Part shown: positions 17,243 through 26,388 of the stretch, in pieces
How the letters are laid out: each line of letters opens with the position of its first letter
Numbering within the stretch: position 1 is the stretch's first letter
Source of the DNA: JAFGNB01 sp050304135
GTDB taxonomy: Bacteria > Fibrobacterota > Chitinivibrionia > Chitinivibrionales > Chitinispirillaceae
Reading direction: 5' to 3'
Length of the DNA: 64,000 nucleotides
Assembly: GCA_050304135.1 (NCBI GenBank)
Contig: JBNLDC010000078.1
Span: forward strand, 1 to 64,000
Notes under the pieces: model-generated
What the model was told of the DNA's origin: nothing
Databases searched by the model: none
The model's input: only the letters and a program-made list of their open reading frames with translations
Position numbers and translations under genes: made by a program

Positions 17243-18358
17243 ATGAATCTTCATCGAACAGCGGTAATCATCCTTCTACTTATTGCAGGAACCTCACTCT
17301 ACCAGTGTGATAACGGCCCCGGAGGTATTGAAACCGTCGAGTTCGACAACCCCCTGATCGATCCGGCCGACGATCTCCCCCCTGCTGGAAATCCCGACGG
17401 GAGTGATCCCGTACCGGCAGCTGCCGGACCGGAGGATGTTTCGGAACCCGACCACGTGATCGGCACCGGAACACCTGAGAGCTGCACACCGGAGGCATTC
17501 ATCGCGGCGGTGGCGGCAGGCGGAAAAATAGTCTTCAACGGCGGAACCGAACCGTTCACCATCACCCTCACGCAAACGGCAAAGGTGTTCAACGATGCCG
17601 ATTCGGAAGTGGTGATCGACGGCGGCGGCGTGGTGACGTTGAGCGGAGGTGGAACCATCCGGATACTGTACATGAATACCTGCGACTCGATCCAGCACTG
17701 GACCACGTCGCACTGCAATAATCAGGACCTTCCCCGTCTGACGGTACAGAACCTGACCTTTGTCGGAGGAAACTCCACTACCGCACCCAAAATCGAAGGT
17801 GGCGGCGCGATCTACGCACAGGGCGGGAGACTCAAGATAGTCAACTGCCGGTTTTTCAAAAACACCGGTCCGTCAACCGGTCCCGATGTGGGCGGCGGCG
17901 CGGTGCGTGCGTTCATGCAGTACAACAACCAACCGGTGTATGTTGTCAACTCAACGTTCGGGGGAGCCGAGGGATTGGGCAATATCGCCTCGAACGGCGG
18001 TGCACTGAGCAGTATCGGCGTTTCGTGGACGATCATCAACTGTCTTTTTTCGTACAACGAAGCGATCGGCAACGGCGGCAACCCGGAGAAGGATGGAACT
18101 CCCGGGGGTGGAAGCGGCGGTGCGATTTACAACGACGGTAACACCATGACCCTGTCGATAGCCGGTTCACGGTTTGAATACAACAAAGTCAACGCCTACG
18201 GCGCGGCGATCTTCTTTGTGACCAATGATCATTCGGGGAATATCGTTATTACCAATACCATAAGCCGCAACAATATCGGCGGTTCATGGCATATTCTCCC
18301 CGGCATTTCCATGCACGAGGATACGCGGCGGAGTGTTGTGAATTCGGAAATCGAATGA
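17243..18358 (+). CDS. Beta-helix lipoprotein
   Basis: 371 residues from ATG 17243 (AGAGAGGG upstream) with a lipoprotein signal MNLHRTAVIILLLIAGTSLYQC. After a Pro/Asp-rich linker, residues 80-370 are a right-handed parallel beta-helix. The coils repeat patterns such as GGGAIYAQGGRLKIVNCRFF and GGALSSIGVSWTIINCLF, as in polymorphic outer-membrane and pectin-lyase-like proteins. There are many GGG turns and no evident catalytic site. A surface or periplasmic polysaccharide-binding or adhesion role is plausible. Confidence 0.8.
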   Translation: MNLHRTAVIILLLIAGTSLYQCDNGPGGIETVEFDNPLIDPADDLPPAGNPDGSDPVPAAAGPEDVSEPDHVIGTGTPESCTPEAFIAAVAAGGKIVFNGGTEPFTITLTQTAKVFNDADSEVVIDGGGVVTLSGGGTIRILYMNTCDSIQHWTTSHCNNQDLPRLTVQNLTFVGGNSTTAPKIEGGGAIYAQGGRLKIVNCRFFKNTGPSTGPDVGGGAVRAFMQYNNQPVYVVNSTFGGAEGLGNIASNGGALSSIGVSWTIINCLFSYNEAIGNGGNPEKDGTPGGGSGGAIYNDGNTMTLSIAGSRFEYNKVNAYGAAIFFVTNDHSGNIVITNTISRNNIGGSWHILPGISMHEDTRRSVVNSEIE

Positions 18359-18365
18359 TATTGTA

Positions 18366-18394
18366 GTAGGGGCGGGTTTCAAACCCGTCCGTAC
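18366..18394. repeat. REP-like imperfect inverted repeat
   Basis: GTAGGGGCGGGTTT and AAACCCGTCCGTAC flank a single C; 12 of 14 positions pair. It lies between the convergent beta-helix lipoprotein and HEPN-fusion genes. Such elements often recur in a genome, and it may also end transcription. Confidence 0.6.
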
Positions 18395-18437
18395 ATTCCC
18401 CGCCCAGATGATTTGCGCCTGCAAAATCTCCGCCAAA

Positions 18438-19172
18438 TTAAGGCATTCCCGGTGCTGTTTCTCCGGAAAGAAAGGTTGAAAGTTCCGCATCGACAAGAAG
18501 CAGGATCTCCCCTGCCTCAGCCACCAGGGGCTGCATTTTATCCCAGCTCAGCCGGTAATTGCCGGCATTCGCCATATACTGACGGAAACCAAGGTAAGGA
18601 TACAACAGCTCCATGAGCATTCTGCTGATCACCGCGGTTCGTCCCGGCGCAGGCATTGCCATCCATTCGAGGATGTCGGCATTGAACATCCCGGTTTTAC
18701 CGGGAGTCCGGTCGTATGCTGCAACAATGTACCTGAATATCCGGTCAAATCCTGCATAGAGCAGCTGCAGCACCCCCGCAAGGGCGATCAGGCCGGTTGC
18801 ATCGGGTGGTGCAATTCCTGTTTTGTCGATCAGCGGATCGTACTCCGCAAGCAGTGCATGCAGCTGGTCGAGTTCATTGTGTACCCGTGCACTGCAGTCC
18901 GGGTGCAGCTTTCCATGTGATCTGAGATAAGCGACGTAGGGATTCTGTTCATCCAGATCAATGAGTCGGCAGGAACGTCGCACTACACTCATCATTGCCC
19001 CCATCGCGGGGAAAAAAGCATCCGGCGGCAGACCGGTAACGGCAAGCTCCAGTAGCGGTGCTTCTGTCGACCGGGCACTTGCAAGCGCCCCGAAGAAGAA
19101 GACTTCCTTCGCACCGTACGATTGAAGTATTTCAGCCGCCTTCAGGATCAGCTTTTTGAGATCCTCGGTCAT
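18438..19172 (-). CDS. Nucleotidyltransferase-HEPN fusion with worn active sites
   Basis: 244 residues from ATG 19172, which GGAG precedes; an in-frame ATG at 19205 lacks a site. Residues 1-95 resemble a minimal nucleotidyltransferase (YGAKEVFFFGALASARSTEAPLLELAV), but GSxxxG has become GALASA and the metal-binding DxD position reads LEL. Residues 120-235 are helical and resemble HepT-type HEPN proteins (LLYPYLGFRQYMANAGNYRLSWDKMQPLV), but the RxxxxH RNase motif is absent. In MntA-HepT toxin-antitoxin pairs these are separate proteins; here they are joined and both look inactive. The assignment rests on pattern only. Confidence 0.55.
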   Translation of the reverse strand: MTEDLKKLILKAAEILQSYGAKEVFFFGALASARSTEAPLLELAVTGLPPDAFFPAMGAMMSVVRRSCRLIDLDEQNPYVAYLRSHGKLHPDCSARVHNELDQLHALLAEYDPLIDKTGIAPPDATGLIALAGVLQLLYAGFDRIFRYIVAAYDRTPGKTGMFNADILEWMAMPAPGRTAVISRMLMELLYPYLGFRQYMANAGNYRLSWDKMQPLVAEAGEILLLVDAELSTFLSGETAPGMP

Positions 19173-19272
19173 AGCTACTGCTCCAAGGTTGACAATAGGA
19201 TACACGGGAGACGCAACGAGCGGGTTTCATCACAGAGGGCAGCGTGCACCCGAAGACGAATCGTTCAGATGA

Positions 19273-19659
19273 TCAGAGCGATTCTATTACCATTTTGAGT
19301 TTGCCACTCACCTCTTCGGCAACCGGGACCAGAGAAGGAATTCCCGCAGCAGCCATCGAGGCCATCGGGTCGATCGAAGAGACCTCCACTTTGCCCTCCG
19401 GAGTTTCCCGGACGATCACATTGCAGGGCAGCATGACACCGATTTTGTTTTCGACGGTGAGCGCCTTGTGTGCCAGGGGTGGATTACAGGCACCCAGAAT
19501 GGTGTACCGGGGGATGGTAACACCAATTTTTTCTTTGAGTTTGGATGTCATGTCGATATTCGTCAGAACACCGAATCCTTCTTTTTTAAGAGCTTCGGTA
19601 ACAGCTGCGATCGCTTCGTCAAATGAGTAGTCGGTAACTCTGGTGTGATAGAATTGCAT
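19273..19659 (-). CDS. DUF302 family protein
   Basis: 128 residues, typical for DUF302. Family landmarks are visible: FDEAIAAVTEALKKEGFGVLTNIDM, then YTILGACNPPLAHKAL with the conserved Cys-Asn-Pro, then GVMLPCNVIVRE. GGAGG sits seven bases before the ATG. The protein is small and without membrane segments. The family has a known fold but no settled function; links to heavy-metal or redox stress are suggested only by context in other genomes. It stands alone here. Confidence 0.92.
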   Translation of the reverse strand: MQFYHTRVTDYSFDEAIAAVTEALKKEGFGVLTNIDMTSKLKEKIGVTIPRYTILGACNPPLAHKALTVENKIGVMLPCNVIVRETPEGKVEVSSIDPMASMAAAGIPSLVPVAEEVSGKLKMVIESL

Positions 19660-19721
19660 GGTTGCCTCCGGTGGATGGGGGGATGGCTATAAATATAGTA
19701 ATTTGATTACTGAGGAATTCA

Positions 19722-19811
19722 GGAGTCAGAATTCAGAAAAGAACATTCTACCGGTTTTTCTATTTCATTAACCCGCTGCATGTAGCGGGATCTTTTCTGA
19801 CTCCTGACTCC
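19722..19811. repeat. Large nested inverted repeat
   Basis: Outer arms GGAGTCAGAATTCAGAAAAGA (19722-19742, written with one break here only for naming) and its near complement at 19791-19811 pair at all but two of 21 positions. Inside lies a hairpin CCCGCT-gcatgt-AGCGGG (19772-19789). The 'GACTCCTGACTCCAGACTCCTGA' style of short repeats continues to about 19821. It sits between the GT2 and DUF302 genes. Confidence 0.65.
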
Positions 19812-19876
19812 AGACTCCTGAGTAGTTACAAAATAACCATCTCTCCACCTGAATGCCACCAAATCGGCGGCTTCGG

Positions 19877-20650
19877 TTATTCAATCCCGGTACCGCCACG
19901 CCTTCGGGAAAGTTCCTTTGCCAGACGGGCGGCACGGATACTCGCCCTGAGCCCAGCCAACCATCGCCCGCGCACCAGATGATAATGGCTTTTCCCGCCT
20001 TTACGGGACCGGTGAACTACCGGCAGTTCCTTTACCCTGTACCCGTTCAGTCTAAGGAACAGCGGGTGAAAGAAAAATTCGCACCCGGAAAGTTTTCCAT
20101 CGAGCGGCAGGAGCACCTCCCTGCATTCGGTACGCATCATCCTGAAGGTACATCCGGCGTCGGTGAGCTGATCACCGGTAATCATGTTGCGGATAGTGTT
20201 GGCGATCAGCGAGGCGATCCTCCGGGCACTGCCGTCGCTACGGTTACTGCGCCATCCGCAGACCATATCACACTCCCCCATCCGGGCTGTAAACCGTGGT
20301 ATTTCAGCAGGATCATACTGTCCGTCGGCATCCATCGAGAGCAGCATCGTCCCTGTTGCCGCACGGAATCCGGTAAGCAGTGCGACCGACTGCCCCTGCT
20401 GCCGTGGCTGTCGCAGCAGTCGGGTGGTCACCGGAATCGCAGGTTGTTGTTCGTTGGTACCGGCAAGAAGATCAAACGCAGCGGTCACTTCAGCGGCACT
20501 GCCGTCCTGCGAAGCATCGTCCACCACGATAATCTCAAGGGAGCTGCAACAGTCGCGTGCTGCCATGGCAATCTCACCTATCAGACTGCCGATGCAACCC
20601 GCCTCGTTGTATACCGGCAGCACCACGGTCAATTCCGGGTTATTCGTCAT
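19877..20650 (-). CDS. Family 2 glycosyltransferase, DPM-like
   Basis: 257 residues from ATG 20650, preceded by GGGGAGG; the longer in-frame reading lies inside the GH2 gene. GT2 fold: LTVVLPVYNEAGCIG (about 6-20), IIVVDDASQDGSAAE, and the metal-binding LSMDADGQYDP. Later DAGCTFRMMRTEC and LNGYRVKELPVVHRSRKGGKSHY match polyprenyl-phosphate sugar transferases. No C-terminal membrane helices are present, so it would be a soluble or peripheral type. It overlaps the GH2 gene by 11 bases, showing co-transcription with the sugar locus. Confidence 0.88.
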   Translation of the reverse strand: MTNNPELTVVLPVYNEAGCIGSLIGEIAMAARDCCSSLEIIVVDDASQDGSAAEVTAAFDLLAGTNEQQPAIPVTTRLLRQPRQQGQSVALLTGFRAATGTMLLSMDADGQYDPAEIPRFTARMGECDMVCGWRSNRSDGSARRIASLIANTIRNMITGDQLTDAGCTFRMMRTECREVLLPLDGKLSGCEFFFHPLFLRLNGYRVKELPVVHRSRKGGKSHYHLVRGRWLAGLRASIRAARLAKELSRRRGGTGIE

Positions 20651-22520
20651 TTGCTGTTTTTTCCTCCCCGGAATTGTCCGGAACATCCCGCCACCTGCGG
20701 TACCGTTTTTCAACCGCAGCCCACGACTGCTTCCGTTTGCGCTCGGCGGTAACCACCCCACAGGCATTGATACCGAACGGCATATCCGCCGTCCGTCTTT
20801 TTTTCAGATCCGCCATATAGTCAGCATATGCCCATACGGACATTCCGCGCACAAACTGGCGGCGTGTTCTGATAGTATCCATATGCGCACCGATAAACAA
20901 GGCCTGATGATCCTCACTGATATCCTTGCCAAGCATGCTGCTGATCGGTCCCGCCAGTTTCGGCTCCGGATTGCGCAAGCCCCGTTTCGCCTGTGCGCCG
21001 AGTTCTGTTACCAGCACCGGTTTTTCGGGCCACTCTTTACCGATTTTGTCGAGCATCGGTCCCAGCATGTCAAGCGACGCGAGTTCCCAGCCGAAATACT
21101 CGTTGACGCTGATCACGTCAACCGATTTGAACGCCTTGTCCCACATGTAATAATAGCTGCAGAACGTCACCAACCTCGACGTGTCCGCCGCCCGCACGGT
21201 GCCTGCCGTAAATCCGACAAAATCAGCCACCGAGGTTTTATAGCTCTTGAACTGGTTACCCACCGACCAGATCCCGATGCAGGTGTACTTGCCGTGGGCA
21301 ATCAGCAGATCGCGCAGATACGCGGCACCGTACTCGCGCCCCTCCCTGCTCCCCAGAAACTGCGGAGCCGTTTTCCATGCAGGAATCTCGTCCATAACCA
21401 GAAGTCCGATACTGTCGCAGAGTTCGTAGATATCGGGATGCTGCGGGAAGTGAGCGATACGAAGAAAATTGCAGCCCATAGTCTTCATGGCAAACAGATC
21501 GGCACGCCGCTCCGTACGCGAAAGTTGCCGCCCGGCGGGCTCTCGCACATCATGCCGTGCCATGCCCCGTATGTAATACGGGGTACCGTTGAGCAGCAGT
21601 TCATTCCCCCTGGTAGCAAGTTGACAGAACCCGCGCGCAATCGTATCGACCATACCCGGCGCGCCTCCAAAGTACGGAACCATCCGCAGATGATACCGAA
21701 ACGGATCTTCAGGTGCCCATGGATGAATATCCGCCATCCGGATCATCGTATCCGTACCGAACAGGGTAAAGGTATCCGGCGCGGACAATGTGCTTCCGAC
21801 AAGCATTCGGACACTGTCGGGCGGTAGTGTCGCCCTGTTCCAGGTAAACCGGCAACGTAGATCAAAAGTATCCGCCGCGTGATGCATGGTCTGCAGCGAA
21901 ATGCGCTCGATGCGCCGTTTTGGGAGGAGCGAAAGTGCCACTTCACGGATAATACCGCCGTATACCCACCACCCTCTGGCCTTATCGTCGGGAATACGGC
22001 CGGGCACCAACCGATTATCAACACGAACGGCGACCTGAAGGATTTGTCCGCTCTTTGCAAAGGGAGTAAGATCAACGGAAAACGGGAGATAGGCGAAGGC
22101 GCTGTTGGCGGCACGGTGGCCATTGACAAACACCGTTGCAAAGAGGCAGACGCCGGTGAAATCGAGTCGTAACTCCCTCCTCCCGAGATCATCGGGAACC
22201 CTGATATCCCTGAAGTACCATCCGAATCCCGATGGCGGAAGCGTATCGGGACGATCCTGTGGAAATACATGGGGCAGGGTTACAGTGGAGCAGGCAGTGG
22301 CTGGTCCCTGCGCGTAGTGCAGGGACGTGTCGTCTCCGGCGAAAAAGAATTCCCATCCACCGGTACACGGCAGGTGAATACTCTGGTTATCCTGAAGAGA
22401 AGCTCCGGTAACCGTAACAAGGAGAAGCATCAGGATGACGCAGGTATATAACCCTCCACGATTCTTAGAAACGGTAGTACCGGTAAATCTTCGTTCTTTA
22501 ATGTCCGACATCATTGTCAT
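20640..22520 (-). CDS. GH2-family glycoside hydrolase, Gln at acid/base position
   Basis: 626 residues; a hydrophobic segment at 25-41 suggests secretion. Sugar-binding domain about 50-190 (GFGWYFRDIRVPDD, FVNGHRA, GWWVYGGIIREV), immunoglobulin-like domain about 195-310, TIM barrel about 315-610. The GH2 signature NFLRIAHFPQHPDIYELCDSIGLLVMDEIPAW is clear. The acid/base motif, normally NE, reads SVGNQ (Q423, codon CAG), while the nucleophile VTELGAQ (E506) is kept. No ribosome site is seen at the chosen ATG. It follows a second GH2 gene and precedes the GT2 gene. The substrate is probably a pentose- or uronate-containing glycoside, inferred from the locus. Confidence 0.88.
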   Translation of the reverse strand: MTMMSDIKERRFTGTTVSKNRGGLYTCVILMLLLVTVTGASLQDNQSIHLPCTGGWEFFFAGDDTSLHYAQGPATACSTVTLPHVFPQDRPDTLPPSGFGWYFRDIRVPDDLGRRELRLDFTGVCLFATVFVNGHRAANSAFAYLPFSVDLTPFAKSGQILQVAVRVDNRLVPGRIPDDKARGWWVYGGIIREVALSLLPKRRIERISLQTMHHAADTFDLRCRFTWNRATLPPDSVRMLVGSTLSAPDTFTLFGTDTMIRMADIHPWAPEDPFRYHLRMVPYFGGAPGMVDTIARGFCQLATRGNELLLNGTPYYIRGMARHDVREPAGRQLSRTERRADLFAMKTMGCNFLRIAHFPQHPDIYELCDSIGLLVMDEIPAWKTAPQFLGSREGREYGAAYLRDLLIAHGKYTCIGIWSVGNQFKSYKTSVADFVGFTAGTVRAADTSRLVTFCSYYYMWDKAFKSVDVISVNEYFGWELASLDMLGPMLDKIGKEWPEKPVLVTELGAQAKRGLRNPEPKLAGPISSMLGKDISEDHQALFIGAHMDTIRTRRQFVRGMSVWAYADYMADLKKRRTADMPFGINACGVVTAERKRKQSWAAVEKRYRRWRDVPDNSGEEKTANDE

Positions 22521-22596
22521 TTTTTATTTCTTGCATACTGATTGCTGCAGTGGTGAACAGTATCCCGAGATCAATGCACCTGACAGTGGTGCGAAT

Positions 22597-24939
22597 TTAT
22601 TCTACTTCGTTGCAATAGATATCTCCTGTTTTTCTTTTGTTCGCCTCACCCCCGATCCCCCTCTCCACGACACTCACCATTGTTTCCGCCGGGCGAAGTC
22701 CTTTTCCCCTGACTGAACAGACAACCGTTCCCGTTTCTGTTGATCGTGTTTTCAGAAAAAAAGCCATTCTCCCGTTTTCGAGTGCAACCGGACTCTCTCC
22801 ATAAAAATCGGCCGGTCCCCTTACCGTAATTGTTACCGGATTCTCCGCCCGCGGCACTATCTGTCCACCACGGTCAACCACGGTTATCAGCACCCGGGTC
22901 ATATCACCTCCCCGGCAAACCATCGGATCATCAGCCGCCAACCGCAATGCCACCGGTTTACCGGGGGTTTTATGCGTATCGGTCGCAGCGACAACATCAC
23001 CGATATACCCCGTTGCAGAAACCTCACCGGGTGTAAACGGAACCCCCCGCCAGATAAAGAGCGGGTGCGGCAGCGACCGGAATTTTTCCGGTGGTTTTCC
23101 TCCCTGCGATTGTCCGTTGACAAAAAGTTCAACACTGTCGCAATTGCTCACTACCCAGACATCATTGGGCTCCGGAGGAACACACCATGAGTGAGCGATA
23201 TACACTATCGGTCCGTGTGTCGCAACATCCGCCTGTGAACGGAAAAAATACCCCGCAGGTTTGAGCTCACGGAACAAATCCGCAACGCCATGATAGTTTA
23301 CCGAATTCTCTGCGTACCGGTGCGCCGAATTGTAATCAAACGCACACCACCCCAGAATTCCCGCGATCATCGGGTTCGCCGCCGCACTGTCCTGTACGGC
23401 CGCATGCATAAGCAGCTGTTTCAAGAGTCGTTTGTCCGCATCATAACTGTGCGTGGGGCAGTAGTGTCCGATACTTTCGGTAGTAATCCATGGCAGCACA
23501 GGCGGAGTGTCAACCGGCACCTTGAAGTTCTGGGCCCATACATCCTCCAGAAATTCCCGTTTCGACCCCCGGTCAAGTACCCGCACCCCGTGCGTCGGTC
23601 GCCCCGGATCAAGCATCCGCGCGATACGGTTGGTTTCACCGTAGAATTCGTGAAAATCCGCCGACTGATTGATACGCACGCCGAAACTGATTACTGACGG
23701 ACGGTTCCGGTCGCGGAGCACCATGGCGGTCAAATTATCATAGGCAGCCGCCAGCCACTTTTTTTTACGGCTTACCCAGTTCCATCCGGCTATCTCTTCG
23801 AGCACCAGCAGTCCGATTTCGTCGCACCGATCAAGGAATGCCGGGTCCTGCGGGTAATGGGAGCAGCGGACGACGTTGCAGCCGAGAGAAAATTTAAGGA
23901 TATCCGCATCCCGCCGCTGCAGCCGATTCGCCGCAGCCCTTCCGATAAACGGAAATGTTTCGTGCCGGTTGAGCCCCCGGAGCCGAAACGGCTTCCCATT
24001 AAGTCGGAAAACGCCATCAGTCCGACTGAATGCGATAGTCCGCATACCGAAGTGTTCGGAACATGAATCGACCTTTTTACCCACATCGGCGATCTCGGTG
24101 ACGATACGATACAAATACGGATGATCAGGGTGCCACCAGTGCGGCCGAAACACCGGGCCCAGCACCGTTTTATACTCCTTTACCGCTTCCGGAAAAGCAC
24201 TGACCGGCCATGTTACCGTGGCAACGGGAACGCCCGTCGAATCGACGAGCGTGCATTTGAGCGTACCGGATCGTTCGATAGTATCGGTATTGATAACGCG
24301 TACGGTAACGGCCACCGTGCCGTTGCGGGAGGAATCGGTGCTGGCATACATCCGGTCAATCGCGAGCGGATCGGTCGCCACGAGTGCGACATCTCTCACG
24401 ATTCCCCCAAAGAGCAGGTAATCAACATCCTTCCCTTCCGGCGGGATATCGGTACGTTGCCGCGAATCCACCTTTACAGCAAGTACATTGTCGCCAGCAG
24501 ACCTGACCAGGTCCGTGATATCGCAGGTAAAGGGCGTATACGCGCCGCGATACTCCCCCGCTTTTTTCCCGTTGCAGTAGACTGTCGCCGCTTTTGAAAT
24601 ACCTTCAAATGCTATTCTGATACGTTTCCCGTGAGCAGCGGAAGGCAGGGTAAAGTGTTTCCGGTACCACGACAGCATGGCAAACGAGGAGGTATCTATT
24701 GACTCGTGCGTAACCGGCAGCACGGTATGCGGCAGGCATACAGGCCGGAAGGAACTCTCGTCGGCTGTAATCGTTTCTGCATTTTCCGGGATTCCGGGAG
24801 AAAAGAGCCAACCGGTGTTCAGCTGCAGAACAATCCGTGGTGAGGATCCTGAATTCGTTGCAGCCGGGATACCCTTTCCGAAAACCGGTTGTATCAGAAG
24901 TACTGCAAGCAGTACTAAACATACCGGAATGTACCTCAT
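22597..24939 (-). CDS. Second GH2-family hydrolase, Gln at acid/base position
   Basis: 780 residues with a signal peptide (MRYIPVCLVLLAVLLIQPVFG). Order: sugar-binding domain (SWYRKHFTLPSAAHGKRIRIAFEG), Ig-like domain, TIM barrel from about 320 (GKPFRLRGLNRHE, CNVVRCSHYPQDPAFLDRCDEIGLLVLEEI), then C-terminal Ig-like domains as in DUF4982-type beta-galactosidases. The acid/base NE is replaced by INQ (Q425), while TTESIGH gives the likely nucleophile E488. It is a paralog of the next gene, 76 bases downstream. It lies between that gene and the lacI-type regulator in the sugar locus. Confidence 0.88.
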   Translation of the reverse strand: MRYIPVCLVLLAVLLIQPVFGKGIPAATNSGSSPRIVLQLNTGWLFSPGIPENAETITADESSFRPVCLPHTVLPVTHESIDTSSFAMLSWYRKHFTLPSAAHGKRIRIAFEGISKAATVYCNGKKAGEYRGAYTPFTCDITDLVRSAGDNVLAVKVDSRQRTDIPPEGKDVDYLLFGGIVRDVALVATDPLAIDRMYASTDSSRNGTVAVTVRVINTDTIERSGTLKCTLVDSTGVPVATVTWPVSAFPEAVKEYKTVLGPVFRPHWWHPDHPYLYRIVTEIADVGKKVDSCSEHFGMRTIAFSRTDGVFRLNGKPFRLRGLNRHETFPFIGRAAANRLQRRDADILKFSLGCNVVRCSHYPQDPAFLDRCDEIGLLVLEEIAGWNWVSRKKKWLAAAYDNLTAMVLRDRNRPSVISFGVRINQSADFHEFYGETNRIARMLDPGRPTHGVRVLDRGSKREFLEDVWAQNFKVPVDTPPVLPWITTESIGHYCPTHSYDADKRLLKQLLMHAAVQDSAAANPMIAGILGWCAFDYNSAHRYAENSVNYHGVADLFRELKPAGYFFRSQADVATHGPIVYIAHSWCVPPEPNDVWVVSNCDSVELFVNGQSQGGKPPEKFRSLPHPLFIWRGVPFTPGEVSATGYIGDVVAATDTHKTPGKPVALRLAADDPMVCRGGDMTRVLITVVDRGGQIVPRAENPVTITVRGPADFYGESPVALENGRMAFFLKTRSTETGTVVCSVRGKGLRPAETMVSVVERGIGGEANKRKTGDIYCNEVE

Positions 24940-25028
24940 ACCATCTTACTCCACTGATGTGTTGCCGGAAATGATACCACTGTTTATTGCGTCTGATATG
25001 GAGCGGATGACAGGGTTGTTGTGCACTG

Positions 25029-26060
25029 TTATCGGTAACAGGAAAGATTCTCGGTAATAACTATATCAATCGGCATGTTTACTTCACCACCCGAAACATG
25101 TTCTTTGAGCACTAATCGCCGGAAGAGGGTGTTGATTCCGGTATACCCCTGCTCCCGCGTGCTCTGACTGATAATAAAATCGATGACACCGCGTTCAAGT
25201 AACCGGACGTTCTCTTCTGTGCAGTCGTATCCAATCAGACGGTACCGGGTGCGTCCCGCGGCACGGAGTGCATTCGCTATCCGACAGGTTTCAGCATTGG
25301 TGGTGAATATACCCCGGCAACCGGACATCTCACGTTCGATCGACGCTACCAGTTCGACCAGTTCCTTTTCACCGGCGCTTCCGTCAACATTGAACACCTG
25401 CACCTGCGCCTGACTGTTATCGCCGAAATACGAAAGGAACCCGCGAACCCGTTCATTGATGTGAAAATCGTTCGGAAGCATCCGCAGCACGGCAATGTTA
25501 CCCCCACCGGCTAACAGCATTTGCATCAATCGTGCCGCACAGATACCACTCTGATAGGAATTCTGTCCGATAGCGGCAATGGGCGACGTGCCGGGAATTG
25601 TGGAATCGACATACACATAAGGAATACTCTGGGGTATTGTGTGTACAAACGACATACCGGCATTGAGCAGAACCGGTGCAATGAGGAGTCCACCCATTTT
25701 TTCCTGAAGCGCCTCTTTGCCGGCATCGACAAATGATTTTTCCGAGTATTTGTCAAAATAGAAGAAGTGACGATGTACGTTAAACGAGGCGAGTTCCCCA
25801 ACCGCCTGGTCGATTCCCCGTTTGAGAATTTCCCAGTAACCACCGTCCTGCTCTGGATACGGCATCACCACACCGAACCGATGCGTTTTCTGCATCGAAA
25901 GATTACGGGCATGGATATTGGTTTTATACCCGGTTTTCCTTATGATATCCTTGATTTTCTCTTCGGTTTTTTTAGAAACTCTTCCGCGACCATGTATAAC
26001 ACGGTCAACCGTTCCGATGGAAAGTTGCGCTCGTTCCGCAATATCTTTAATAGTTACCAC
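25029..26060 (-). CDS. LacI-family transcriptional regulator
   Basis: 343 residues from GTG 26060 (AGGA four bases upstream). The LacI HTH is at 1-25 (VTIKDIAERAQLSIGTVDRVIHGRGRVS) with hinge helix near 50-58 (IHARNLSM). The rest is a periplasmic-binding-type effector domain (RFGVVMPYPEQDGGYW, FTTNAETCRIANALRAAG, RLIGYD). Lying inside the ara/GH2 locus, it most likely responds to arabinose or an oligosaccharide. The 18-bp palindrome at 30305-30322 is a candidate operator. Confidence 0.93.
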   Translation of the reverse strand: MVTIKDIAERAQLSIGTVDRVIHGRGRVSKKTEEKIKDIIRKTGYKTNIHARNLSMQKTHRFGVVMPYPEQDGGYWEILKRGIDQAVGELASFNVHRHFFYFDKYSEKSFVDAGKEALQEKMGGLLIAPVLLNAGMSFVHTIPQSIPYVYVDSTIPGTSPIAAIGQNSYQSGICAARLMQMLLAGGGNIAVLRMLPNDFHINERVRGFLSYFGDNSQAQVQVFNVDGSAGEKELVELVASIEREMSGCRGIFTTNAETCRIANALRAAGRTRYRLIGYDCTEENVRLLERGVIDFIISQSTREQGYTGINTLFRRLVLKEHVSGGEVNMPIDIVITENLSCYR

Positions 26061-26388
26061 GTGTTCCTGCTGCTAAAAGTGATTGATGGAGAGTATTGCC
26101 GCCCCGCAACTGAACAACGATGTACGGCTCTCACTTCCATTACATGTAACATGTTGACATATACAACCTATGGATACCAAAAACGGAAAATCATCCCTGA
26201 TCGTTTCCGCCCCCTGCAGGTCCGGTGAAGTAAGTGCGGCATGCCGTCAGGGATTCATCGTATCGACAACATCCCCGACCTGCTGCACTACCCTGTGCTC
26301 ACCCTCTAATGATAATTCGTGCAAAAACAGTATCAACCACCAACGTAAACCGGCAAATTCCCCAAACCAGTATGTAGTACTTTAGTGC
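26061..26388. promoter_or_regulatory. Upstream region of the lacI-type gene
   Basis: No gene is seen in these 328 bases. Overlapping palindromes TTACATGTAA (26140-26149) and AACATGTT (26148-26155) lie about 85 bases upstream of the regulator's GTG. On the minus strand a weak promoter can be read across them (TTGTAT, 16 bases, TGTAAT). They may form a separate operator. Confidence 0.4.

Noticed and set aside
20184..21827. 547-codon plus-strand frame
   Set aside because: It is antisense to the GH2 and GT2 genes, has no ribosome site and gives an Arg/His-rich product with no family match.
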